Of a stretch of 64,000 nt of DNA, positions 24,887-33,801 are shown piece after piece. A program made the translations under genes and the position numbers. Source of the DNA: Angelakisella massiliensis. Lineage in GTDB: Bacteria > Bacillota > Clostridia > Oscillospirales > Ruminococcaceae. The stretch spans positions 587,511 through 651,510 of the forward strand of contig NZ_LT629945.1 in NCBI RefSeq assembly GCF_900104675.1, read 5' to 3'. Numbering within the stretch: the first letter of the stretch is position 1; every line of letters starts with the position of its first letter. The notes beneath the pieces are model-generated. The model was not told the DNA's origin. It saw only the letters and a list, made by a program, of their open reading frames with translations, and ran no database searches.

Positions 24887-26510
24887 GGATCTGCTCCTTT
24901 CTGCGGTGGGGTTCCTCCCGGCGCAAAATCTGGTCGATGTTCCGCTTGACGGTCTGCAACTCCTTGAACCGCTGTTTCTGTTCGTGATAGGTGTTATACA
25001 GGCCGTCTTTCTCGGAGATAAGCTGCTCGATCTCGGCCTGCAACGCTTTCCGGGCGGGCAGCTTGGTAATGCCATGCGCCTTGAAATACCGGGCGGCGGC
25101 TTCGGCTATGATAAAATCGCTCTCATTTGCCTGCCGGTAGGCGGCGCGGGCTTTTTCGGATTTCTGCGCTTTCAGCCCGTCACGGGCAGGCTTGGTCTTG
25201 GCATAGGCAAGTACCTGTTGCTGCAACTCCTTTTTCCCTTGTAGCTTCGTTTCCAGTGCTTTCAGTTCGCCGCTGGTCTGGCGCATTTCCTGATAGGCGG
25301 TATCAACGGCGGCTTCTAACTGCTCCGGGGAAGTAAAGCCGTATTCCTGATACACATTCAGCGTCGCGGCCATTTGTTTGAGGTTGTGCATGGTCGCCCA
25401 GCGTTCATAGCCCCGGCCTTTGCCCTCGGCTTTCTTCTGCTCAATGTCCACAAGCCGCTGCACGCCGTCTTGTTTCGGGGCGGTTTGTGGGGCTTTTGTG
25501 GGCTGTATGCCGGTTTTCCCATGCCGGGGGTATTCGGATATGGCTGCGGCCTTTTCTGTGGCTCTGGCGGCGTTCTGCTCCAAAACGGCAAAGACAGCGG
25601 CGCGGTCAAAGTCGTCACCCAGCTTCCGGGCGGTAATGGGTTTCGTCCTGTCCGGCGTGAGATAGGACAGCCGCCCCCGGCTCTCCTTGACGGTCACGCC
25701 CTCCCGCAGCAGCAGAGAAGAAAAGTCCTCGAATGAGGTCGCCGCAGACAGCGCAGCGCGTATGGTCTGCCGCAGCTTCTCTTTGTTCGTTTCAAACTTG
25801 GTCTGCCGGGGTGTGATACCGCCTGCAATCATGGGGGCGTTCTGCTTGTCCAGCGCGGCCTGTCCCTTTTTCTGCGCCCAATACTCCCGGTCGGTCACGC
25901 GGTTCTTGCTGCCGTTCAAGAGGTCGATTTGGTAAAGCCCCTCCCGGTGGCACATCTCCATGACTTCGGACTTGAAGTAGCGCAAGGCAGCGTCGGTACA
26001 GCGGTGCTTGCAACCGGCTTTTGTGTCGGCTGGCCTGTCCATATAGGGCAGGAACGGCACTTCCTCAATCCGCAGGCTGTTTATGACGATATGCACATGA
26101 ATGTTGCCGCTGTGGTTATGCCCGTCCGGGTGGGTGCATACAAGGGCTTGGTGGCCGGGGAAATGCTCGGCGCAAAACTTCTCGCCCAATGCCTGCGCCC
26201 GGTCTACGGTCAAGCCATTGTCCGGGCCGTCCCGTGGGTCAAAGCTGATGATATAGTGGTGGCTTTTCACATCTTCCCGCCGCTGGTTCTTCCCGTAGCG
26301 GAGATTTGCCCGCATACACGCAACGGCAAAATCCTCCCCGCCGCAGTTCAGCGTGGACAGCCGGTAGTCCTCGCGGGGGATAAGCCTGCCGGTTTCATCA
26401 AGGACGGGCTTCATGGTGAACTCGTCATGCTCAAAAAGCAGGTATTGCTCGGCGGCTCCGTAGTCGGCATTTTTAGAGTTGATATGCTTGAGTGTTGCCA
26501 ACCGCGTCAC
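24876..26510 (-). CDS. MOBP-type relaxase of element A
   Basis: This 544-aa protein has a relaxase domain in the first 280 residues, with the three-histidine motif HNHSGNIHVHIVINS (H131, H133, H138, H140) and RREDVKSHHYIISFDPRDG upstream. A coiled-coil C-terminal half follows. It differs clearly from the MobA/MobL relaxases of B, C and E. Its start overlaps mobC by 38 bp. It nicks A's oriT, probably in the 26.9-27.3 kb region, for transfer through the ICE's or another channel. Confidence 0.88.
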   Translation of the reverse strand: MTRLATLKHINSKNADYGAAEQYLLFEHDEFTMKPVLDETGRLIPREDYRLSTLNCGGEDFAVACMRANLRYGKNQRREDVKSHHYIISFDPRDGPDNGLTVDRAQALGEKFCAEHFPGHQALVCTHPDGHNHSGNIHVHIVINSLRIEEVPFLPYMDRPADTKAGCKHRCTDAALRYFKSEVMEMCHREGLYQIDLLNGSKNRVTDREYWAQKKGQAALDKQNAPMIAGGITPRQTKFETNKEKLRQTIRAALSAATSFEDFSSLLLREGVTVKESRGRLSYLTPDRTKPITARKLGDDFDRAAVFAVLEQNAARATEKAAAISEYPRHGKTGIQPTKAPQTAPKQDGVQRLVDIEQKKAEGKGRGYERWATMHNLKQMAATLNVYQEYGFTSPEQLEAAVDTAYQEMRQTSGELKALETKLQGKKELQQQVLAYAKTKPARDGLKAQKSEKARAAYRQANESDFIIAEAAARYFKAHGITKLPARKALQAEIEQLISEKDGLYNTYHEQKQRFKELQTVKRNIDQILRREEPHRRKEQIHER

Positions 26511-26871
26511 CTACTTTCTTGAGGACTTCATACTTGAGGGCGGCAAGGTCGGCTATGGCGGCGCGTACCTCGCCGGACAGCGCATTGTAGGGTGCGCCGT
26601 ACTCGTTCAGATACCGGGCAATCTGATTGAGGTTGCCGCCGATCCTGCCGTACTCGGCGGCCAGCTTCCCGACAGCGGAGAGCAGTTCATCATTGACCGC
26701 CGACACATGGATAACGGGGCGTATGGTGGTGCGCCGTATCGCCTGCCGGAGAAATTCCGACTGGCTGATACCATAGGGCGCAAGCCGCTCTGTGAAGTCG
26801 GCGTATTCATCTTCGGACAGCCGGGTTTTCACAACGCGGCTGCGGTGGGGTGTGTTGTATCGCTTCGGCAT
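26473..26871 (-). CDS. mobC: MobC relaxosome protein
   Basis: This 132-aa protein has a ribbon-helix-helix N-terminus (VVKTRLSEDEYADFTERLAP, SQSEFLRQAI) and the MobC signature GGNLNQIARYLNEYG (about 84-98). MobC proteins bind oriT and help the relaxase open the strands. ATG 26871 follows AAAGGAGGT. It is the first gene of A's mob operon, downstream of the repeat-rich region that probably holds oriT. Confidence 0.9.
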   Translation of the reverse strand: MPKRYNTPHRSRVVKTRLSEDEYADFTERLAPYGISQSEFLRQAIRRTTIRPVIHVSAVNDELLSAVGKLAAEYGRIGGNLNQIARYLNEYGAPYNALSGEVRAAIADLAALKYEVLKKVGDAVGNTQAYQL

Positions 26872-27090
26872 GGGCTGTATACCTCCTTTCACTTATCACA
26901 AAAAATGCTCTTATCTGTTAGCCATTTCCGGGGCGAAAGAGAGAAAAAACTTTTCGCCGGACGGAAATCTTTTTGCGGCGCAAGCCGCATAGCAGGGTTT
27001 GGGGAAGGCACTCCCCAACAAGTTTCCCGCGAGGGGCAAAACCGCAGAATTGCGGATTTTGGCACCGTGGTAGAAACTTGCTCTAAGAAA

Positions 27091-27227
27091 CTGCCGGACT
27101 GCCGTTCACTTCCTACTGCCACTTTTTCAGAAAATCGCAACCAACTTTTTCATAAAAGCTGCTGGATTGCCCTCACTTGCTACTGCCACTTTTTCGGGAA
27201 ATCTATAACCAGCTTTTTTCATAAAAG
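27091..27227. repeat. Tandem 68/69-bp repeat upstream of mobC (candidate oriT of element A)
   Basis: Unit 1 (27091-27158) and unit 2 (27159-27227) are about 80% identical. Both carry CTACTGCCACTTTTTC and end CATAAAAG, and a degenerate third start follows. No gene is supported in 26872-27516. An origin of transfer is expected just upstream of mobC, so this is the best candidate, although no known nick motif was recognised. Confidence 0.55.
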
Positions 27228-27516
27228 GCGGCAGGCTGGCATTCTCCCCCCTTACTCCCTACAACACCGCAAAAAGCAAAAATGACGGACTTTCCGGCAA
27301 GAACTTTTCCGGTGGCTCGGTCTTTCCCGACAATAAGGCGTTTTGGAAGCTGTGTTTTGCCCGCTGTTTGATAGAAAACGGGAAATTTCCTTGCTCACAT
27401 ACCAGTACCGACACTTTCCCGATTTGCCAAAAATGGGCGCAAAAAAAGCAGCAAATCTTTTTCGGATTTACTGCTTCATGTGCCGCTGCGGGGCGGCGGG
27501 ATATTCAGTTTTTATG

Positions 27517-27717
27517 TTATCGGTCAAACCGGAACTTGAACAGGCTTTCAATCAGCTTTGTTCTGATGTAGTCCTCCATATCAGAGTTATAATAGCCGTT
27601 CATCTTGGAGAAGTAGCGGATATATCCGGCGTATCGGTCAAGGACAGCTTGTATTGCTATGGGGTCGCCCTCATGTGCCTTTATGATAGTGTCATAGGGG
27701 AGAAGTCGGTTACTCAT
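27517..27717 (-). CDS. Conjugative-element helix-turn-helix protein (Orf8-like)
   Basis: The 66-aa protein MSNRLLPYDTIIKAHEGDPI...YIRYFSKMNGYYNSDMEDYIRTKLIESLFKFRFDR matches the small HTH protein that follows the sigma-like gene in Tn916-type and IME operons. It overlaps the sigma-like gene stop by 8 bp, implying translational coupling. It is probably a transcriptional regulator partner. Confidence 0.8.
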   Translation of the reverse strand: MSNRLLPYDTIIKAHEGDPIAIQAVLDRYAGYIRYFSKMNGYYNSDMEDYIRTKLIESLFKFRFDR

Positions 27718-28150
27718 GGGACAACACCTCCATTTCCTCTTTCAGCCGCTTCAAGGCAAGCTGAATATGCCGCCCGATTGTGCTACGTGTCCAGCCGCTT
27801 TGTTCCCCGATTTCTTTCTGCGTCAAGTGCTGGAAGTAATACAAAAAGATTTCCTCCTGCGTTTGTTCCGGCAGCTCGGCAAGAGCAACCGCAAGGGAGC
27901 AGCTATCTAAAAGTATCGTCTGCCCCCGGACGGAGAGTGGATAAGTTTCGCCATAGTCTGGCACTTGAAAATACTCGTCTGTGGTGCTTAGTGGAACAAA
28001 CTTTTCTTCGGTCAAGTATTCAAGGGAGATTTCTCGTTTCCACTTGGCAAACAGCATACGGGCAGCGTCTATGGAAGCATGGCGAATGACTATCCGGCAA
28101 TAGGCGTTATGGGTGTACTGGATATGTTCTTTGTATTCTTTCTCGGTCAT
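27710..28150 (-). CDS. Sigma-70-like regulator (Orf7-like)
   Basis: This 146-aa protein has a C-terminal region-4 HTH, PEQTQEEIFLYYFQHLTQKE then IGEQSGWTRSTIGRHIQLAL. The N-terminus lacks a recognisable core-binding region 2. Pairs of this protein with the small HTH downstream drive expression of Tn916-like elements. The operon starts at ATG 28150 and is insulated from the PAP2 gene by a terminator-like hairpin. Confidence 0.8.
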   Translation of the reverse strand: MTEKEYKEHIQYTHNAYCRIVIRHASIDAARMLFAKWKREISLEYLTEEKFVPLSTTDEYFQVPDYGETYPLSVRGQTILLDSCSLAVALAELPEQTQEEIFLYYFQHLTQKEIGEQSGWTRSTIGRHIQLALKRLKEEMEVLSHE

Positions 28151-28179
28151 GGAAAATCCCCCTTTCTCTGATGATAGTG

Positions 28180-28210
28180 AGGGGCGGCAGCACTCCCTGC
28201 TGTCGCCCCT
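28180..28210. terminator. Hairpin between PAP2 and sigma-like gene
   Basis: AGGGGCGGCAG and CTGCTGTCGCCCCT form an 11-13 bp stem with one mismatch around a 6-nt loop. It lies downstream of PAP2 (28264) and upstream of the sigma-like operon. Confidence 0.6.
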
Positions 28211-28263
28211 TGACTACCCACCAGCAAGGACAGGCGGGGCTGTCAACGGCGGGCGCAGCCCGT

Positions 28264-28956
28264 TCATCTTGACCGTTGACTGCTCCGGCTGGCTTTGCTA
28301 TTTACTAACTGATTTGTGGAATAGTACAACATAACAAGTGTTGCACTAAGCAATATTCCACCCACAATATCAGTAAACCAATGCACACCAGATAAAACCC
28401 GCCCAATGACCATAAAACTTGCATAGATACCACAAAAAGCATTTACTATATTCCTTAATCTTTTGCTTGAAATCAAATGGTGAAATTGCATAATAGCCGT
28501 AGGCATAATGCACATCATAAGCATTGTTGTAGAGGACGGATAAGAGGCTTCCAAAACACCCTCAATCAAAACAGGTCTGTAATTTACAACAAAAAACTCA
28601 AAAAAGAGATATGCCAAAAATACAAGCACATAAAAACCGCCTAATACCAAAATACTGCTATCTACACGAAACAGACTTTTCCTTTTAATAAGTTGCACAA
28701 GACCTACCATTGCAAATCCGAACATGATAAACAGTACAGCAATACTCAACCAGTCTGTTATACTATATAGCAGCATATTCACACCAAACAGCGTATGAAA
28801 ATATTGATTGACTTCCGCAAACCCGACAGATGAACCCTGTGGGCCGATTGGCTGCACATCAACAAACATAATTGCCACTGTGTAGAGAATGAACAAAGCC
28901 AACAGTCCGGCAGCTACAATAAAATTGTTTTGGATTTTTTTCTTTTCTTCTTTCAT
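28264..28956 (-). CDS. PAP2-family membrane phosphatase (cargo of element A)
   Basis: This 230-aa protein has about six membrane helices and the PAP2 motifs VNYRP (first), SYPSSTTM (second) and GRVLSGVHWFTDIVGG (third, with catalytic His and Asp). Family members remove phosphate from lipid phosphates such as undecaprenyl pyrophosphate or phosphatidic acid. Undecaprenyl-pyrophosphate phosphatases can give bacitracin tolerance, but the substrate cannot be told here. The AT-rich composition matches the XRE-membrane gene upstream and differs from the GC-rich mob genes. ATG 28956 has AAAGGAGC. Confidence 0.82.
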   Translation of the reverse strand: MKEEKKKIQNNFIVAAGLLALFILYTVAIMFVDVQPIGPQGSSVGFAEVNQYFHTLFGVNMLLYSITDWLSIAVLFIMFGFAMVGLVQLIKRKSLFRVDSSILVLGGFYVLVFLAYLFFEFFVVNYRPVLIEGVLEASYPSSTTMLMMCIMPTAIMQFHHLISSKRLRNIVNAFCGIYASFMVIGRVLSGVHWFTDIVGGILLSATLVMLYYSTNQLVNSKASRSSQRSR

Positions 28957-29065
28957 TTTTTTGCTCCTTTGTTTTTTATGTATTTGGCTCTTGCCTAATC
29001 ACACTTTAACTTTGGAGTGAAAAAAACGAAAGAATTTGCCCGTCACATCATTGATACGCTTCGTG

Positions 29066-29558
29066 TCATGGGCGTTTTAGCAACAAAGCGCCCTTGATAA
29101 TCAACAAAACAAATGTAAAAAAGGCTACATAAGGTTGAAGGCTTGCAATAAAGATAACAACGCTAATTATAGTCAATATCATAGATAAGATAGTCTTTGT
29201 TTTTATCCAAATAATGCTGGAATAATTTTGCAAAGCTAACGTAGCAATACCACAAGCAACTGTTAATAAAATGATTGCAAAATATGCAACTTTTATGAAC
29301 AATGGTGTTTCCTGTAACGATAGCAAAGACACTTGACGAATTATCTCGCCCCCTTGCTGTCCAAAAAGAGGGATAAAAAACAACATTACAACAGAGCAAT
29401 CAATCAAGCCAAATACTAAATCACGCATATGCTGTGTTTTTTGGTGACTATCTTTTTCTGCAATACAAATCAGTTCTCTATTGGATAACAGTTCATCTAT
29501 TGTTACTCCGAAAAATTCTGCAATAGCTTTTAAGGAGTCAATGCTTGGATAGCCACGC
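29066..29558 (-). pseudogene. XRE regulator with membrane domain, 3' part (split by element C)
   Basis: The frame reads RGYPSIDSLKAIAEFFGVTI then DELLSNREL, the last helices of an XRE helix-turn-helix domain. Four hydrophobic segments to the stop at 29066 follow. The first 113 nt of the gene are at 46202-46314. Joined at a GG core (29560-29559 here) the pieces give exactly 202 codons. XRE proteins with such membrane tails are common in Clostridia and are probably signal-responsive repressors. It was the gene upstream of PAP2 in element A and may have controlled it. Confidence 0.9.
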
Positions 29559-29560
29559 CC

Positions 29561-29581
29561 CGTCTCCCTTAATTAAAGATA
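29561..29581 (+). repeat. Left terminal inverted repeat of element C
   Basis: CGTCTCCCTTAATTAAAGAT plus A matches the right end (46181-46201, minus strand) at 17 of 21 positions, directly beside the GG core. Confidence 0.85.
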
Positions 29582-29602
29582 TTGTTGGGTAAAAAAGAAA
29601 GG

Positions 29603-31225
29603 TCAGTCGATTTTGCCGATGAAGCGGTAGTAGATTTCTACTTCCTGCTCACGGCTTCCGTCCTCGCCCTTGACAGCTTCGTGGACGGTTATTTTTTCAA
29701 TTAGAGTGTTCAGAAGTTCGGCGGTCAGCTCCACAGGGTTGACATACTGTTTCATTAGGGCAATCCACTTTTCAGCATCCGCTGCGGTCTGTACGGCGGC
29801 TTCCATCATTTCGTGAAGCTGTCTTATTTTTGTTTCAAGCTCCTTTTGCTCGTTCTGGTACTTCTCGGACAGCATATTGAAGTTATACTCGGTTATGCGT
29901 CCGGCAGACCAGTCCTCATACATTTTAGCAAACAGCCCGTCAACCTCGGCTTTACGCTTCTCTGCCTTTTTCAGCTCCGCAGCCTGCTTTTTCTTCGCAG
30001 AGTTCCTTTCCCTGTCGCTGACATTGAGCAGCCGTTTCAGCAGCTTGTCCTCATCTTTCTGTGCCAGCATAGACCAGTATTGCAGTCTTGCAAGCACATA
30101 GGCATACAGTACATCATAGCGGATATAGTGCATGGAACACTGGCGTAATCCCTGTCCGTTCTTGCTGCAATGGTAGTACCCGTATGGGTTTTTGTTCTGC
30201 TTGTTTTCCCCATAGGCTAAAGACCATCCGCAGTCTGCACATTTTATCAATCCTGCGAAAATCTGTGTCGTACCGTTTCTGCGTTTCCTGCGTCTGCTTG
30301 CAATCAGCTCTTGAACTTTTTGGAACACTTCTTCGGAAATGATGGCTTCGTGGGTATTTTCCACACGATACCATTCTTCCTGCGGCTTCCGCACCTTTTT
30401 CTTGTTCTTGAATGAAATGTTGCTCTGCTTGTTGTGAACGCTGTGACCGATGTAGGTTTCCTCTTTCAAAATGCTCTTGACCTGTGCAATCGTCCACGCA
30501 TAGGCTTTTTCTGCGGGCGCACCGGCGTAGATATTGGCGAAAGTCCCGTATCTTTCATAGTTCAGCCAGCCGGGGGTAGGTACTTTTTCCTCCACCAGAA
30601 TCCGTGTAATGCTGGCGGCTCCACGCCCGTGTACAGCAAGGTCAAAAATCTTCTCTACAATCCAGCGTGTTTCCGGGTCGATCAGAAGATGACCTTTTTT
30701 GTCCGGGTCTTTTACATAGCCCAGCGGTGCATAGGCTCCATAGTGTGCGCCATTGGCAAATCTTGTGTGCATGGCAGCCTTGACCTTTTTGCTGGTCTGT
30801 CGGGCGTGCATTTCATTCAGGATGTTTAAGAACGGTGCAAGCTCGCTTTCTCCGTTGATGGTGTCCACATTGTCATTGATGGCAATGTAGCGTACTCCCT
30901 TGCTGGGGAAATAGATTTCCGTGTACTGACCGGTCAGGATATAGTTTCTTCCCAGACGGGATAAGTCCTTTGTGACAACGCAGTTGATTTTCCCGTCTTC
31001 GATGTCATCAATCATCCTTTGGAAACTTGGACGCTCGAAATTTGTCCCACTCCATCCGTCGTCAATGTACTCGTCTACAACGGTCAGCCCATGCTCTGCG
31101 GCATACTGTCTAAGCATCATGCGCTGGGTCTGGATACTGCCGCTTTCCCCCTGTAATTCATCGTCACGGCTCAATCTCAAATATAGTGCAGTGTTATAAA
31201 TCGTTGTATTGTATGGTTGTTTCAC
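29603..31225 (-). CDS. Large serine recombinase of element C (intact)
   Basis: This 540-aa protein has Ser19 in ALYLRLSRDDELQG, the catalytic-domain blocks DDGWSGTNFERPSF and VTKDLSRLGRNY, a recombinase domain, a zinc ribbon (CADCGWSLAY...CSKNGQGLRQCS), a coiled coil (about 400-490) and the terminal KITVHE...IYYRFIGKID. The start is GTG 31225 with GGAGG upstream; the longer frame has no homology. Its stop is 42 bp inside the left end of C, the standard position for an integrase, so it probably catalysed C's insertion into the XRE gene. Confidence 0.93.
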   Translation of the reverse strand: MKQPYNTTIYNTALYLRLSRDDELQGESGSIQTQRMMLRQYAAEHGLTVVDEYIDDGWSGTNFERPSFQRMIDDIEDGKINCVVTKDLSRLGRNYILTGQYTEIYFPSKGVRYIAINDNVDTINGESELAPFLNILNEMHARQTSKKVKAAMHTRFANGAHYGAYAPLGYVKDPDKKGHLLIDPETRWIVEKIFDLAVHGRGAASITRILVEEKVPTPGWLNYERYGTFANIYAGAPAEKAYAWTIAQVKSILKEETYIGHSVHNKQSNISFKNKKKVRKPQEEWYRVENTHEAIISEEVFQKVQELIASRRRKRRNGTTQIFAGLIKCADCGWSLAYGENKQNKNPYGYYHCSKNGQGLRQCSMHYIRYDVLYAYVLARLQYWSMLAQKDEDKLLKRLLNVSDRERNSAKKKQAAELKKAEKRKAEVDGLFAKMYEDWSAGRITEYNFNMLSEKYQNEQKELETKIRQLHEMMEAAVQTAADAEKWIALMKQYVNPVELTAELLNTLIEKITVHEAVKGEDGSREQEVEIYYRFIGKID

Positions 31226-31332
31226 GGTTAAAAATCCTCCTTCTAAAAGAAACAACCCACGCTTATACAATACTCGCTGGTACAAGTATATCATAAGCGT
31301 GGGCTGATTGACAGTCGTTGTTCCGTATTTTT

Positions 31333-31518
31333 TCAGGAAGCGGCGGCAGCGTGCTGGATCACATCTTCCAGCAGGCTGTCAAGCGGCTTCCCATCCTGTG
31401 CGAAATGCTCCGATACCTTGATACGGACTTTCCCCATGACAAAATACTGGGTGCCGTCTTTTTCGGTAAGCAGGGTGCCGCTGTTTTTGTTATTGCTCTC
31501 GTTTTTGCTTTTTGCCAT
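31333..31518 (-). CDS. TnpW-like transposon-encoded protein of element C
   Basis: The 61-aa protein MAKSKNESNNKNSGTLLTEK...YFVMGKVRIKVSEHFAQ ends LLEDVIQHAAAAS. The VMGKVRIKVSEHF core corresponds to the IGGTTYKVRVAFSE-type core of other TnpW proteins. ATG 31518 follows GGAGGTAACTGCCT. It precedes the recombinase, as in A, B and E. Confidence 0.75.
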   Translation of the reverse strand: MAKSKNESNNKNSGTLLTEKDGTQYFVMGKVRIKVSEHFAQDGKPLDSLLEDVIQHAAAAS

Positions 31519-31594
31519 AGGCAGTTACCTCCATAAATGAAATATGCCCGACAAGGGAATGTCAGACAGGTGTACAGCCGCAGACTGTCTCCGT

Positions 31595-31779
31595 GTCAAC
31601 CAAACCGTGTCAACCGGCAGAAAAGACTTTGAAAACAATCCATAGGCGCTCTATTATTACTTTTTACTTTTTCTTTGATTTCTTGGTTGACATGGTTGAC
31701 AAAGGAGAGAAATGCCCCAAATATCAGGCTTTTCCCCGTCAACCGGCTGTCAACCAAAGCGTCAACCAAACTGTCAACC
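31595..31779. repeat. GTCAACC iteron-like repeats (candidate replication origin of element C)
   Basis: GTCAACC occurs at 31595, 31609, 31738, 31749, 31761 and 31773 on the plus strand and as GGTTGAC at 31685 and 31694, with another at 31863. The last four plus-strand copies are spaced 11-12 bp, about one helical turn. They lie in the gap between the helicase stop and the tnpW-like gene, where no gene is supported. Confidence 0.65.
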
Positions 31780-31788
31780 GGTGGCTTT

Positions 31789-33186
31789 TCAGAATGGAAG
31801 TTCCATTTGCCGGGCTTCTTCTTCCGTGATTTCCTGAAAACCGTCCCCCTCCGGCGGAGCTTGGTTGACACGCTCCCAGCCTTTTTGAGAACCGTATTTC
31901 TTATACCGCTTCGGGCTTTTGTAGGCTACCCAGCCCTGTATGATGCCGCCCGCAATGCCGGTATTCATAATCTCGCAGATTGCCCGTGTCTCCCAGTCTG
32001 CCGGGGAATTTAAGTTCCCCAGCGCTTCCTCATAAAGCTGCTTGGAACATACCCTGTCGCCGGTGTAGTCCTCCAAATAGGCGTAGATCATGCCGGCCTG
32101 TGTGTCTTCCTGCATAAAGTCCTGCTGGTGGGCGTTCAGGTATCGGTTCATTTCCATGCTGAATGACAGCTTATACTTCCCACTGCGATAAACCGTCATG
32201 GCTTCCGCCCACATCTGTTCGATATACGCCCTCGCCGCCGCTTCATCGTCCAGTATGTGAACCTCCGCCCGTTCCGGGTACACCGTCACGGGGAGAAAGC
32301 GCCGGTTGCCGGTGCGGTCACGGGGCAAAAAGTCCTGCCGGTTGGTCGTCCCTCCAAATACACATTGCCGCAGCCGGTCTGCCGGATGTGTCTCATACGG
32401 CACTTTGTAGGTTTCTTTCTGGCGGCTTAAGAATGACTTGATTTCCTCAATACTCTTGGCGTTGGCTGTGGCAATCATCTCCGACATCTCGATAATCCAA
32501 TGCCCTTGCAGCTTGCGGTACACATTTTCATCGTCCAGCTTTTTCAAATCGTCTGAAAACCATTCGTCCCTGCCTGCCAGCAGCCGGAAAAAGGTAGATT
32601 TCCCGGCTCCCTGACCACCAACCAGACAGAGCATGACCTCAAACTTGCTCCCCGGTCTGAATACCCGCCGGATGGCTCCCATCAGGAACAGTTTCAAGGC
32701 TTCATAGGTGTATTCGTCCGTATCGGCTCCCAGAAAGTGATGCAGGGCGTAACGGATGCGCTCTGTGCCGTCCCATTGCAGGCTGTTCAGGTAATCCCTG
32801 ACTGGATGGTAGCGGTTTTCATTGGCAACAATCTTGATGGCGCTCTGCACCTTTTTCTCGCTGGTAAGCCCGTAATTTTCTTCCAGATACAAAAGCAGGT
32901 AGTTCATGTCCATGTCGGTCAGCGTGGTACTGGTGCGCTCCCAGCCCAGCGGCTTCACAATGTCAATCTGCTCCGTCAAAAGGTTCAGGCGCAGCGCCCC
33001 GCGAAACAGAGGGTCACGCTGGAACACCGTCAGGCAGTTTCGGATGCTGTTCTTCACGCCGCCTTTCTGCGTCCCCTCTAATGTTTCCCGGATTTCTGCC
33101 GGTGTCTGCGCCGGTTCCATTGTGTCCATCGTCCTTTTGACCGCTTCCTGCGTTTCCGGCGGCAAGCTCTGAAATTCGCTGTTCAA
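31789..33186 (-). CDS. Virulence-associated E (VapE/VirE) family helicase
   Basis: This 465-aa protein has the VirE-family core with Walker A GGQGAGKSTF (about 189-198), HWIIEMSEM, FGGTTNRQDFLPRDRTGNRR and a winged-helix C-terminus. It is an SF3-like initiator helicase of phage and IME replication modules. The start is TTG 33186, supported by AAAGGAGGTG eight bases upstream. It therefore overlaps the primase by 173 bp in another frame, an unusually long overlap. Conserved sequence starts only near residue 43, so an internal ATG is possible. It works with the primase upstream. Confidence 0.85.
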   Translation of the reverse strand: MNSEFQSLPPETQEAVKRTMDTMEPAQTPAEIRETLEGTQKGGVKNSIRNCLTVFQRDPLFRGALRLNLLTEQIDIVKPLGWERTSTTLTDMDMNYLLLYLEENYGLTSEKKVQSAIKIVANENRYHPVRDYLNSLQWDGTERIRYALHHFLGADTDEYTYEALKLFLMGAIRRVFRPGSKFEVMLCLVGGQGAGKSTFFRLLAGRDEWFSDDLKKLDDENVYRKLQGHWIIEMSEMIATANAKSIEEIKSFLSRQKETYKVPYETHPADRLRQCVFGGTTNRQDFLPRDRTGNRRFLPVTVYPERAEVHILDDEAAARAYIEQMWAEAMTVYRSGKYKLSFSMEMNRYLNAHQQDFMQEDTQAGMIYAYLEDYTGDRVCSKQLYEEALGNLNSPADWETRAICEIMNTGIAGGIIQGWVAYKSPKRYKKYGSQKGWERVNQAPPEGDGFQEITEEEARQMELPF

Positions 33187-33754
33187 GCCGCAACACCTCC
33201 TTTCCCTGTGCGGCGATCAATGCCGCTTTTTCTTCTATTTCTCCGTATAACAAAATATCCAAAAGGTATTCTGTGTAGCTTATCCTCTGCAACGCTTCCA
33301 CAAAAAGAGGATGCCAGATGGCATCCTGCGGCTGTGGGGCGTGTGCTGTTTTCCAATGCTCCAGCAGGCGCAGATAATCGCATAGCACCCGGAAACAATA
33401 CCGTTCCGTTTCCTGAAATCTCTGCTCCGCTGATTTTTGTCGGGGCTGTGACCTGTTGTGACGCTTCCTATCTGGCGGCGCATTGCCGGATTTCTCATAG
33501 GAAACGCCGAAGTCCTCCGCAAGCCTGACCGCAGCTTCCCGTTTCCCCAATCCATGCAGCAAAGCGGCAAAGTCGATCACATCCCCGGAAGCCCCGCAGC
33601 CGAAGCAGTAAAAGCGGCTGTCCACTTTCATGCTGGGCGTGCGGTCATTGTGGAATGGACAGCAGACCATGCCGTTTCTCCCCACCCGGATTCCATAGAA
33701 TGAAGCAGCCTGCCGGGTGGTAACAGACTGTTTCACCGCTTCAAATACATTCAA
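33014..33754 (-). CDS. CHC2 zinc-finger primase-like protein of element C
   Basis: This 246-aa protein has CHC2 ligands CPFHNDRTPS (about 32-41) and CFGCGASGDVIDF (about 50-62). No TOPRIM domain is seen. The C-terminal 55 residues (from about 192) are encoded in the region overlapping the helicase start and are low in complexity. It is similar in plan to the 209-aa primase of element B (15686-16315). ATG 33754 has a weak AGGGAGC upstream. Confidence 0.82.
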   Translation of the reverse strand: MNVFEAVKQSVTTRQAASFYGIRVGRNGMVCCPFHNDRTPSMKVDSRFYCFGCGASGDVIDFAALLHGLGKREAAVRLAEDFGVSYEKSGNAPPDRKRHNRSQPRQKSAEQRFQETERYCFRVLCDYLRLLEHWKTAHAPQPQDAIWHPLFVEALQRISYTEYLLDILLYGEIEEKAALIAAQGKEVLRLEQRISELAAGNAGSGQKDDGHNGTGADTGRNPGNIRGDAERRREEQHPKLPDGVPA

Positions 33755-33801
33755 ATGCTCCCTCCATAAAAATACTGGTAGCGGTAAAGCTGCCGGTTAT
33801 A

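Noticed and set aside
27091..27227. Possible CRISPR array
   Set aside because: Only two long, imperfect tandem units without regular spacers, and no cas genes nearby.
31595..31779. GTCAACC repeats as CRISPR repeats
   Set aside because: The units are 7 bp at one-turn spacing, which fits protein-binding iterons and not CRISPR.
31596..31871. Minus-strand 91-codon open frame downstream of the VirE helicase
   Set aside because: It is made largely of the GTCAACC repeats (VDSLVDALVD-type translation) and overlaps the helicase end; better explained as a repeat region.
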